From contig NZ_CP058595.1 of NCBI RefSeq assembly GCF_013402795.1, positions 2,203,848 through 2,267,847 on the forward strand: 64,000 nt of DNA, read 5' to 3'. This document shows positions 1-6,970 of the stretch, piece by piece. How positions within the stretch are numbered: the stretch's first letter is position 1; the number at the start of each line of letters is the position of its first letter. A program made the translations under genes and the position numbers. This DNA is from Costertonia aggregata. GTDB taxonomy: Bacteria > Bacteroidota > Bacteroidia > Flavobacteriales > Flavobacteriaceae. Below the pieces are notes generated by a model. The model saw nothing but the letters and a program-made list of their open reading frames with translations, ran no database searches and was not told the origin of the DNA.

Positions 1-222
1 AAATTGAACAATGTAAGTGCCTGGGTCTAGATTGGGTATTTCATAAAGCCCGTCAAAATCTGAAGTTGCACCTTTTGTCGTTCCCTTGATCAACACATTG
101 GCGAAGGCCAAAGGCTCGTTATTGACTTCTTTATCAGTAAGCTTACCTACTATGCTTCCCTTGTCTTGTGCTTGGCTGACAATAGCTATAAAACAGAGCA
201 AAGCTGTAAATATATTTTTCAT
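1..222 (-). CDS. TonB-dependent receptor, N-terminal fragment (cut by window edge)
   Basis: The leftward reading frame from ATG at 222 stays open for 74 codons to the window edge. It starts with a signal peptide (MKNIFTALLCFIAIVSQAQ) and continues into a carboxypeptidase-regulatory-like beta-sandwich: GSIVGKLTDKE, then LAFANVLIKGTTKGATSDFDG, then LYEIPNLDPGTYIVQF. This domain at the N-terminus is typical of Bacteroidota TonB-dependent outer-membrane receptors, where it precedes the plug and barrel. Those lie outside the window, so the substrate cannot be read. The gene is divergent from a PhoB/PhoR-like pair, with an 11-bp periodic GTTA array 53-107 bp upstream of its start, so phosphate control is a reasonable inference. 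A carboxypeptidase-regulatory domain can also head other secreted proteins, so the receptor call depends on family frequency and context. Confidence 0.75.
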   Translation of the reverse strand, partial: MKNIFTALLCFIAIVSQAQDKGSIVGKLTDKEVNNEPLAFANVLIKGTTKGATSDFDGLYEIPNLDPGTYIVQF

Positions 223-274
223 AAGTTGTTTTTCATTTTCAGTGGCAAAGAAAGTCAGACAGGGTAAAGGTCAT

Positions 275-329
275 GTTAGCTGTAGGTTAAAGGTTTGTGT
301 TTTTAGCGTTATCAAAAGGTTATGAGATT
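275..329. promoter_or_regulatory. 11-bp-periodic GTTA array, candidate PhoB-family operator
   Basis: GTTA occurs at 275, 286, 308 and 319, and GTGT fills the intermediate slot at 297. This gives five consecutive 11-bp units between the receptor and the response regulator gene. PhoB/PhoP-type regulators are known to bind direct repeats with an 11-bp period, one unit per helical turn. I do not know an established flavobacterial Pho-box consensus, so the assignment rests on periodicity and context. Confidence 0.5.
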
Positions 330-369
330 AAATGAATGTTAAGCACCTTTAGCATATAAGTATTATCTT

Positions 370-377
370 TACTTTTG
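370..377 (+). promoter_or_regulatory. Bacteroidota -7 promoter element
   Basis: TACTTTTG matches the Bacteroidota -7 consensus TAnnTTTG and lies about 115 bp before the response regulator start. No convincing -33 TTG is seen at the expected spacing. Confidence 0.35.
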
Positions 378-491
378 GATGAATGAACCAACTTTAGAAC
401 CACGAAACCAGCCCTTGTGCACAATGAATTTTAGCGATTTTATGTGCATGGGGAATAACATCTGACCAACTAGAGGAATAAACGTATACAA

Positions 492-1178
492 ATGAAAAAA
501 TCGGATATCAGAATATTGTTAGTAGATGACGAACCGGATATTCTAGAAATCGTAAGCTACAACCTTTCGCAGGAGGGGTACGAAGTTTTTACGGCCAAAA
601 ACGGGGCTGAAGGTGTTTCAAAAGCCAAAAAGAAAAATCCTCATTTGATAATTTTGGATGTAATGATGCCAGAGATGGATGGGATAGAAGCCTGCGAGAC
701 CATACGCAATACACCAGGCCTTGAAAAGGTCATCATTACTTTTTTAACCGCTCGTGGCGAAGATTATTCACAAGTTGCCGGTTTTGATGCGGGGGCCGAC
801 GATTACATCACCAAGCCCATAAAGCCCAAAGTGCTGGTAAGTAAGGTGAAGGCTTTGTTGAGAAGGTTGAAAGACGACAAGCCCGAGGTTGAGGATATCG
901 TAAAAGTAGGTAATATTGTCATTAACCGTGAGGAATACAAAATTGTAAATAAAGGCAAGGAACTTATTCTCCCAAGAAAAGAATTTGAACTTTTGGCCTT
1001 GTTGACCTCCAAACCCAGTAAAGTTTTTAAACGTGAAGTTATTTTGGACAAAGTTTGGGGCAACGAGGTTGTCGTAGGCGGTAGGACCATTGACGTGCAC
1101 ATTAGAAAATTAAGGGAAAAAATCGGAGATGACCATTTTAAGACCGTAAAAGGCGTAGGGTATAAGTTTGTACTATAA
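492..1178 (+). CDS. PhoB/OmpR-family response regulator
   Basis: This is a 228-residue DNA-binding response regulator. The receiver domain (about 1-125) has the acidic pair D12/D13, the phospho-acceptor D56 in LIILDVMMPEMDG, a switch threonine in FLTAR and the conserved lysine in DDYITKPIKP. The C-terminal winged helix (about 135-228) ends RTIDVHIRKLREKIG...VKGVGYKF, as in OmpR/PhoB proteins. Its stop overlaps the start of the kinase gene (TAATG), so the two are translationally coupled. The kinase is PhoR-like, and an 11-bp periodic repeat lies upstream, so a phosphate-starvation regulator is the best guess. KdpE or another OmpR-family role is not excluded by sequence alone. Confidence 0.9.
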   Translation: MKKSDIRILLVDDEPDILEIVSYNLSQEGYEVFTAKNGAEGVSKAKKKNPHLIILDVMMPEMDGIEACETIRNTPGLEKVIITFLTARGEDYSQVAGFDAGADDYITKPIKPKVLVSKVKALLRRLKDDKPEVEDIVKVGNIVINREEYKIVNKGKELILPRKEFELLALLTSKPSKVFKREVILDKVWGNEVVVGGRTIDVHIRKLREKIGDDHFKTVKGVGYKFVL

Positions 1179-2242
1179 TGGCCACCCAAATAAAGAAATC
1201 CTATAAATTCGCTTTTCGTTCCAGTTTCATTATTTCACTAATACTCACTTTTGCCTTTGCCGGTTTTTTATGGCATAAAGAGTTACAGGACTGGTTTCTA
1301 ATTCCCGTTGTAGCTGTTGTGACTTTTTTGCTTTCTTTTTTTATCATTCAATTAAGGGTAGAAAAATTTATTTACAGGAGAATAAAAAAAATATATGACG
1401 ATGTCTCGCTACTGGAGTCCTCTTCATTGGTTTCCGCGCCCATAACCACCGACATGAAAACCCTAACGCAGGAAATCGAAAAGTTTGCCAAGGATAAAAA
1501 AATAGAAATAGATACCCTGAAAATTCGTGAAGAGTACCGTAAGGATTTTCTCGGGAACGTTTCGCATGAGCTTAAAACGCCTTTGTTTACCGTACAAGGC
1601 TATTTAGAGACACTTTTGGACGGCGCAATGGACGATAAGAATATCAGAAAAAAATATATCTCAAGAGCCAATAAAGCGGTAGATCGGCTTATTTATATCG
1701 TAAAGGATTTAGATTTGATTACGAAGCTAGAAGCGGGCGAGCTCAATGTTGATCCGGAACAATTTAATATTATTGAACTCATCGGCAACGTTTTTGACCT
1801 TTTGGAAATGAAAGCGGCCAAAAAGAAAATCGTGCTCACGTTTGATATGGACTATAATGAACCGGTTTATGTAAAAGCGGATAGGGAAAAAATACAACAG
1901 GTATTGACCAACCTTTTGGTAAATTCAATCAAATATGGTTACGAGAACGGTACTACAGAAGTAAGCGTTGAGAATTTGATACGCAATAAGGTCATCGTTA
2001 GGGTAACCGATAACGGTGAAGGTATTCCCAAAGCCCATATTCCTAGACTTTTTGAACGATTTTACAGGGTAGACAAAAGTGGGAGCCGTACTGAAGGTGG
2101 TTCTGGTCTGGGTCTTGCCATAGTAAAACATATCGTAGAGGCGCACAATGAAAAAATTTATGTGGAAAGCTCCGAGGGTGTGGGTTCGGAATTTTCATTT
2201 ACGCTCGAAAAAGCAGAGGATTTGGAAAATGCCCAGTCTTAA
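1178..2242 (+). CDS. PhoR-like sensor histidine kinase
   Basis: This is a 354-residue inner-membrane kinase partner of the preceding regulator. Two N-terminal membrane helices (about 14-32 and 38-58) are separated by a very short loop, so there is essentially no extracytoplasmic sensor domain. After a linker comes the dimerisation/phospho-acceptor helix with H130 in FLGNVSHELKTPL. The ATPase domain has an N box (LTNLLVNSIKYG), G1 (VTDNGEGIP), an F box (LFERFYRVD) and G2 (GGSGLGLAIVKHI). The same two-helix layout is seen in PhoR-type kinases, which sense through the Pst/PhoU apparatus rather than an outside ligand; that mechanism is inferred here. It starts in a TAATG overlap with the regulator stop. 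Confidence 0.9.
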   Translation: MATQIKKSYKFAFRSSFIISLILTFAFAGFLWHKELQDWFLIPVVAVVTFLLSFFIIQLRVEKFIYRRIKKIYDDVSLLESSSLVSAPITTDMKTLTQEIEKFAKDKKIEIDTLKIREEYRKDFLGNVSHELKTPLFTVQGYLETLLDGAMDDKNIRKKYISRANKAVDRLIYIVKDLDLITKLEAGELNVDPEQFNIIELIGNVFDLLEMKAAKKKIVLTFDMDYNEPVYVKADREKIQQVLTNLLVNSIKYGYENGTTEVSVENLIRNKVIVRVTDNGEGIPKAHIPRLFERFYRVDKSGSRTEGGSGLGLAIVKHIVEAHNEKIYVESSEGVGSEFSFTLEKAEDLENAQS

Positions 2243-2269
2243 ACCATACGCTCACAAGTAAGATTTCCT

Positions 2270-2277
2270 TAGTTTTG
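2270..2277 (+). promoter_or_regulatory. -7 promoter element before trmB
   Basis: TAGTTTTG fits TAnnTTTG and ends 25 bp before the TTG start of trmB, which supports that start codon. No clear -33 element is seen. Confidence 0.35.
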
Positions 2278-2302
2278 CCAAACGTATTTAATTACAAAAG
2301 AT

Positions 2303-2971
2303 TTGGGAAGTAAGAACAAACTAAAGCGGTTTAAGGAGAACGAAACCTTTAAAAATGTCATTCAGCCAAAGCGGCAAGAAATACAGGAAGGATTTTCGCT
2401 CAAAGGTAAATGGGAAGACCACTTTGGGAACAAAAACCCGATTGTTCTTGAACTAGGCTGTGGCAAAGGCGAATATACGGTAGGTCTCGCCCGGCGAAAC
2501 CCAGATAAAAATTTTATAGGTATCGATATCAAAGGTGCTCGGTTTTGGAGAGGCGCAAAAACGGCACTCGAAGAAAATTTGCATAATGTAGCTTTTGTAA
2601 GAACCCAAATAGAACTCGTTGACCTTCTTTTTGACGAAAATGAAGTAGCTGAAATTTGGATTACCTTTCCCGACCCTCAAATAAAATATAAGCGTACCAA
2701 GCATAGGATGACCAACCCTGTTTTCTTGAACAAATACAAAAAAATATTGGGGCATAAAGGCCTTGTACACCTAAAAACGGATAGTGAATTTATGCACGGT
2801 TATACTTTGGGACTGCTTCATGGGTTAGGTTTGGAAATATGTTATGCCAATCACGATGTGTACAAAAACGAGGGCAGCCCTGCAGAAGTTTTGAATATAC
2901 AGACTTTCTATGAAAATCAGTATCTTGAAAAGGGAAAACCGATAACCTATTTACAGTTCAAGCTGAACTAG
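2303..2971 (+). CDS. trmB: tRNA (guanosine(46)-N7)-methyltransferase
   Basis: TrmB uses S-adenosylmethionine to methylate N7 of G46 in the variable loop of tRNA. The 222-residue protein has the Rossmann SAM-binding loop LELGCGKGEYT (about 50-60), the acidic strand-2 motif FIGIDIKG, and the family signature ITFPDPQIKYKRTKHRMT (about 120-137). The start is TTG: the N-terminus GSKNKLKRFKENE is the expected flavobacterial TrmB beginning, no ATG fits, and a -7 element lies just upstream. It stands between the two-component genes and an exporter with no obvious functional link; this is a housekeeping enzyme. Confidence 0.95.
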   Translation: MGSKNKLKRFKENETFKNVIQPKRQEIQEGFSLKGKWEDHFGNKNPIVLELGCGKGEYTVGLARRNPDKNFIGIDIKGARFWRGAKTALEENLHNVAFVRTQIELVDLLFDENEVAEIWITFPDPQIKYKRTKHRMTNPVFLNKYKKILGHKGLVHLKTDSEFMHGYTLGLLHGLGLEICYANHDVYKNEGSPAEVLNIQTFYENQYLEKGKPITYLQFKLN

Positions 2972-2999
2972 TATTGTTTCTAGTTCTATTCATCGACCA

Positions 3000-3626
3000 A
3001 TGCAACATCTTTTGATCCTTTTTTTTGTCACTTTCTCGGCAGCTTTTATGGCTACCGTGCCACCGGGCCTTTTAAATTTGAACGCTGCCAAGACGAGTGT
3101 CGAAAAAGGTAAGTTGAACGGCGTAATCTTCAGCTTGGGCGTGTCTACCATGATTATGATACAGGCTTACGTTGCCGTTCTAATCTCTAAATTTTTGGCC
3201 AAAAACCCCGAGGTTGTATCGGTTTTGATGAAGGTGGCCATAGCAGTGTTCGCTTTTTTTGCCGTTTATTTTTTCCTCAAGGCAAGAAAAAATAAAATAG
3301 AGGTGCCCAAAGTGGTCAAGGTAAGTAAGCGCAACAGTTTTTTTAAGGGGTCCCTTTTGGCTGCCGTAAATCTGTTGACTATACCTTATTATAGTGGTCT
3401 AAATGTTATGTGGAACGCATCGGGGTGGATAAAGTTTGAAATTACGGATACCCTTACCTTTGTGATTGCGGCCGGTTTTGGAACATTTTCGGTATTGTAT
3501 CTTTATGTGTTTTATTTCAATAAGTTGGAGAAGAAGACCAACAGATTTTCAAAAAATGCAAACTATATTTTAAGTATTTTAATGGTCGTACTTTTGATCA
3601 TAACCATGTTTCGAACGTTTTATTGA
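3000..3626 (+). CDS. LysE-family exporter
   Basis: A 208-residue inner-membrane protein with about six hydrophobic segments. The first helix carries the LysE/RhtB-type motif ATVPPGLLNLNAAKTSVEKG (about 18-37), followed by a second helix with GVIFSLGVS. A basic cytoplasmic loop (about 95-112) separates the N-terminal three helices from the C-terminal three. Members export amino acids or related small solutes; the substrate here cannot be deduced. The gene lies 28 bp after trmB and 84 bp before the alkyltransferase-like gene, all rightward, so co-transcription is possible. Confidence 0.8.
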   Translation: MQHLLILFFVTFSAAFMATVPPGLLNLNAAKTSVEKGKLNGVIFSLGVSTMIMIQAYVAVLISKFLAKNPEVVSVLMKVAIAVFAFFAVYFFLKARKNKIEVPKVVKVSKRNSFFKGSLLAAVNLLTIPYYSGLNVMWNASGWIKFEITDTLTFVIAAGFGTFSVLYLYVFYFNKLEKKTNRFSKNANYILSILMVVLLIITMFRTFY

Positions 3627-3710
3627 AACTTTTCCGATATCCACAAAATCGTTGATGATCGTGTACCCGTCAAAGTAATGCATACAATTTTATCCCAATA
3701 AAGTATCAAA

Positions 3711-4058
3711 ATGAATCCCGACAATAAAAATTTCTTTCAAAAAGTATACGAGGTGGCGGCTCAAATCCCCTACGGCAGGGTTACCTCTTACGGTGCTATT
3801 GCCAAATATTTAGGTGCTGCGCGAAGTGCTAGAATGGTAGGCTGGGCCATGAACGGTGCGGGAGGTATGGAACATGTTCCTGCGCATCGTGTTGTGAACA
3901 AGGCCGGACTTTTGACCGGAAAGCATCATTTTGGCGGTACCAACCTAATGCAGCAGTTATTGGAGAGCGAAGGCATTGAAGTGGTGGACAATCAAATACA
4001 AGATCTGGATAAGTATTTTTGGGACCCCTGGAAGGAACTGGGTGAGTTATCTTCTTAA
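3711..4058 (+). CDS. Alkyltransferase-like (ATL) protein, MGMT family
   Basis: A 115-residue protein containing only the DNA-binding domain of O6-methylguanine-DNA methyltransferases. The recognition helix region (SYGAIAKYLGAARSARMVGW) and the active-site neighbourhood are clear, but the catalytic Cys of the PCHR motif is replaced by alanine: PAHRV at residues 57-61. By knowledge of the family, such ATLs cannot transfer the alkyl group; they bind O6-alkylguanine and hand it to nucleotide excision repair. The length matches ATLs rather than full transferases. Its last 4 bases overlap the convergent kinase gene. Confidence 0.9.
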   Translation: MNPDNKNFFQKVYEVAAQIPYGRVTSYGAIAKYLGAARSARMVGWAMNGAGGMEHVPAHRVVNKAGLLTGKHHFGGTNLMQQLLESEGIEVVDNQIQDLDKYFWDPWKELGELSS

Positions 4059-5404
4059 TCAAAAGCCAAGGTAAATACCGTATTGTTTTCTTTTGAAACT
4101 ACCCGTAAACTACCCCCATGAAGCCTCATTATTTGTTTGGAAAGACTCAAACCTATGCCGGTTCCCGTATTTTTTGTAGTGAAAAAAGGTACGAATATCT
4201 CATCTATAAGTTCGGGTGGTATTCCTGGGCCATTGTCCCAAACCTGTACGTATTTCTTATCCATTTCGTTGACCCCTGCAATGATACGTATTGTCGCATC
4301 TTCTTGGTTTTGTAAAGATTGCTGGGCATTTTTTCCCAAGTTTAAAAGTACCTGGGTAATTTGTTTTTGGTCAATGAACAGCTCTAATTCTTGTGGCTCT
4401 ATCAAGGTTTCGATTTGTACGGCAAAACTATCTTTTTGTTCGTTGAGCAGTATTTTGGTTTTCGCTAAAATCTTGTGGGCGGGAACAAGTTCCCTATCAG
4501 GTTCGGGTACGCTCAAAAAGGTACGGTACGATTGTACGAAACTCATTAAATCGTTCCCTTGTTCCTTGATAACCTCCAAACCTTTTGCCGTATTCTTGAT
4601 CTCGTCTTCGGTAAAATTGGTTGGAGAGGTCAGTTGGTTGCCAGTTTTGAAATAGTTTAATATTGATTCGGATATAGAGGTTATGGGTGTGATGGTATTC
4701 ATTATTTCATGGGTGAGTACGCGAATCAATTTTACCCAAGAATCGGTTTCTTTTTCGTCCAATTCTTTATGTATGTCATGTACGACCACCAATAACAACT
4801 GTTCCCCTTCAATTTGTATCGGGGTACATTTTAAACTCAGCTCCCGTTTTCCCCGTTCATTGCCCAATTGAAAAATAGTATTGTCAAACGGTTTTAGATC
4901 CTTAAAGAGTTGATAGAGTTTACCGTCAACTTGGTTAAGTTGTTTTACATGGTTCAACGGCCTATAATTGATAAGGTTCTGTACCGTGGGATTGGCATAA
5001 AGAATATGCCCCTTGGGGTTTATCGTGAAAATACCAATGTCGGCCTGCCTCAATATTTCCTGATAGTATTGTTCTTGTGCCTGCTTTTTTAAGTGAATGT
5101 CCTGTATCATACCATTTAGCATGTTGAGGCTATGGTTGAGTTCTTCCAATGACTTTACGCTTAATTTTTCAGGAAATCTAAGTGTAAAATCCTCATTTTT
5201 TATGGCATCAAAGAAATAGGCTATTTTTCTGTTGGTTTGGTTAACGTAATTGATCAATGCCGTGGTCTGCCCCACCAATATCAATATACCCACACTACCT
5301 ACAATATATTGCTTATTGAAAAAAAAGTAAGTAGAGGCTATAATGGTCAACGTAATCAGGATGATACGTAGGGCCAATTGTAGATATATGTTACGGCTTA
5401 CCAT
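4055..5404 (-). CDS. NtrB-like PAS sensor histidine kinase
   Basis: A 449-residue kinase coupled to the sigma-54 activator upstream (TAATG overlap). Two membrane helices (about 8-26 and 33-52) are followed by a HAMP-like linker and a PAS domain (about 115-215, with ILRQADIGIFTINPKGHILY). The acceptor H232 lies in VLTHEIMNTITPI. The ATPase domain has NLGKNAQQSL, WDNGPGIPPELIDEIFVPFF and GTGIGLSLSKQIMRLHGG. The HEIMNTI variant and NtrB-like ATPase motifs are common in kinases paired with NtrC-type regulators. The signal is unknown, but the adjacent efflux operon suggests envelope stress or a toxic compound. It converges with the ATL gene, overlapping by 4 bases. Confidence 0.9.
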   Translation of the reverse strand: MVSRNIYLQLALRIILITLTIIASTYFFFNKQYIVGSVGILILVGQTTALINYVNQTNRKIAYFFDAIKNEDFTLRFPEKLSVKSLEELNHSLNMLNGMIQDIHLKKQAQEQYYQEILRQADIGIFTINPKGHILYANPTVQNLINYRPLNHVKQLNQVDGKLYQLFKDLKPFDNTIFQLGNERGKRELSLKCTPIQIEGEQLLLVVVHDIHKELDEKETDSWVKLIRVLTHEIMNTITPITSISESILNYFKTGNQLTSPTNFTEDEIKNTAKGLEVIKEQGNDLMSFVQSYRTFLSVPEPDRELVPAHKILAKTKILLNEQKDSFAVQIETLIEPQELELFIDQKQITQVLLNLGKNAQQSLQNQEDATIRIIAGVNEMDKKYVQVWDNGPGIPPELIDEIFVPFFTTKNTGTGIGLSLSKQIMRLHGGSLRVVSKENNTVFTLAFD

Positions 5405-6768
5405 TATTCTGTAGATTTTTTGAGTTTGTTATAGAGTGTTTGTCTAGATATGCCAAGTTGCTCGGCAGCAGCACTGTAATTGCCATCATTTTTGTTCAGC
5501 GCATTCGTGATCATCAAACGCTCCATCTCTTCCAAGGTATCTGGGCCGTTTCCCATCGTTAATGAGTTTTTGACCTCTAAAAGAAAATCGGTTGGTTTGA
5601 GGACATTACCTTCGGACAGTATGACCGCCCGTTCCATAGTGTGCAATAGTTCCCTAACATTGCCGGGCCAGTTATAGGCCATCAATTTTTCCTGTGCCGC
5701 CTGATTTATTTTCAGTCCTTGTTTTCCGTATTTGTTGATGAATTTATTGAGATAAAAATCGGCCAATATCAAAATATCCCCTTCCCGTTCCCGTAAAGGC
5801 GGTACTTCTACACGAATCGTATTAATGCGGTAAAGAAGGTCTTCCCGGAACAGCCCGTCCGCTACCATTTGGTCTAGATTGCAATTGGTTGCACATATCA
5901 ACCTAATATTTACTGGTATAGGTGTATTGGATCCTACGCGTACAATGACCCTATTTTGAATGGCGGATAATAATTTTGCCTGTGTCTGTAACGATAAATT
6001 CCCTATTTCATCCAAAAACAGGGTGCCGCCATTGGCCGCCTCAAACTTACCGGCCCGATTTTCCTTTGCATCGGTAAAAGAGCCTTTAAGGTGACCAAAA
6101 AGTTCACTTTCGAACAGGTTTTCGGAAATAGAACCCATATCTACCGAAATAAAGACCTCATGGTTTCTCGCTGAGGATTTATGTAGTTCTCTGGCTATGA
6201 GTTCTTTTCCTGTGCCGTTTTCGCCGGTAACCAAAACGTTTACATCGGTTTTGGCAACTTTACGCACTATATCGAGAACCGAGTTCAAAACCTTGGAATT
6301 ACCAATAATATAATTCTTGTTTTGGTTGATGAGCTGTTTTAGATGGTTCTCCTTTTCTTTGAGCTGAGACACTTCTTTTTTTGTTTTTCGCAGCTCATAG
6401 GCCGATTTTACGGTGGTCAACAAGCGCTCATTGTTCCAAGGTTTTAAGATGAAATCGGATGCACCCTCTTTGAGCGCCTCTACGGCCAGCTCTATGGCAC
6501 CGTATGCGGTCATCATGATCACCGATATATGGCCTGCTTTCTTTTTGATTTCCCTAAGCCAGTACAAACCTTCGTTTCCTGTATTTACTCCAGCTGAAAA
6601 ATTCATATCCAAAAGGATGATATCAATTTCGGTAAAATTGGGGAATGATGATATCTGGTTTGGGTTAGATATGGTCTGTACACTTTTATATTCAAACTGC
6701 AATAATATTTCCAAAGCGCTCAATACGCTTTTGTTGTCATCTATTACAAGAATTTTTGCATCTGTCAT
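5404..6768 (-). CDS. NtrC-family sigma-54-dependent response regulator
   Basis: A transcription activator of 454 residues from the ATG at 6768. A TTG 45 bases upstream is in frame, but the receiver domain begins at MTDAKILVIDD, so the ATG is preferred. Receiver: D54 in IDIILLDMNF. AAA+ domain: Walker A GENGTGKE (about 180), the sigma-54 contact loop as GSFTDA (a GAFTGA variant, about 230), Walker B GTLFLDEIGN, and the arginine region LFREDLLYRINTI. The C-terminus is a Fis-type helix-turn-helix (NYSAAAEQLGISRQTLYNKL). The gene points away from the efflux operon, whose upstream region has sigma-54-like elements, so that operon is the likely target. Confidence 0.93.
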   Translation of the reverse strand: MTDAKILVIDDNKSVLSALEILLQFEYKSVQTISNPNQISSFPNFTEIDIILLDMNFSAGVNTGNEGLYWLREIKKKAGHISVIMMTAYGAIELAVEALKEGASDFILKPWNNERLLTTVKSAYELRKTKKEVSQLKEKENHLKQLINQNKNYIIGNSKVLNSVLDIVRKVAKTDVNVLVTGENGTGKELIARELHKSSARNHEVFISVDMGSISENLFESELFGHLKGSFTDAKENRAGKFEAANGGTLFLDEIGNLSLQTQAKLLSAIQNRVIVRVGSNTPIPVNIRLICATNCNLDQMVADGLFREDLLYRINTIRVEVPPLREREGDILILADFYLNKFINKYGKQGLKINQAAQEKLMAYNWPGNVRELLHTMERAVILSEGNVLKPTDFLLEVKNSLTMGNGPDTLEEMERLMITNALNKNDGNYSAAAEQLGISRQTLYNKLKKSTE

Positions 6769-6827
6769 AATGTAGGATGTTGATACTTTTTCGAAACTAC
6801 AAATCAGAATCAATTTATTTTACAAAG

Positions 6828-6844
6828 TGTCCATTTTTTTGACA
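6828..6844. promoter_or_regulatory. Candidate activator-binding inverted repeat (UAS)
   Basis: TGTCCA-N5-TTGACA is an imperfect inverted repeat with one mismatch between half-sites. It lies about 86 bp upstream of the sigma-54-like -24 element, a usual distance for an enhancer bound by NtrC-type activators. Immediately downstream is the perfect 12-bp palindrome ATATGTACATAT at 6847-6858. Confidence 0.35.
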
Positions 6845-6846
6845 AT

Positions 6847-6858
6847 ATATGTACATAT
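6847..6858. promoter_or_regulatory. Perfect 12-bp palindrome ATATGTACATAT
   Basis: This self-complementary 12-mer sits in the divergent region between the NtrC-like gene and the efflux operon, next to the TGTC/GACA inverted repeat. It could be an operator half of the same regulatory region. It is AT-rich, so chance is possible. Confidence 0.3.
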
Positions 6859-6929
6859 TTTTTACACCCGTTTTTGGGTATTCTTTAAATTTTTAATATA
6901 AAACTTTGAAAATCAATTATTTAAATTTA

Positions 6930-6945
6930 TGGCACATAAGTAGTA
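6930..6945 (+). promoter_or_regulatory. Candidate sigma-54 promoter of the efflux operon
   Basis: TGGCACATAAGTAGTA has a perfect -24 box (TGGCAC) and the correct 10-bp spacing to a -12 position reading GT instead of GC. A second, weaker match (TGGCATACCAATTACA, 6953-6968) follows, but it lies too near the start codon at 6971. The divergent NtrC-like activator makes sigma-54 control plausible. Confidence 0.45.
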
Positions 6946-6970
6946 TACCTTTTGGCATACCAATTACAAT

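Noticed and set aside
86-325. Rightward 79-residue open frame upstream of the response regulator
   Set aside because: It is antisense to the signal peptide and beta-sandwich of the TonB-receptor N-terminus and crosses the operator-like array; no family resemblance.
6769-6813. TTG extension of the NtrC-like regulator (15 extra residues)
   Set aside because: The receiver domain begins at the ATG at 6768; the extension is not part of the fold.
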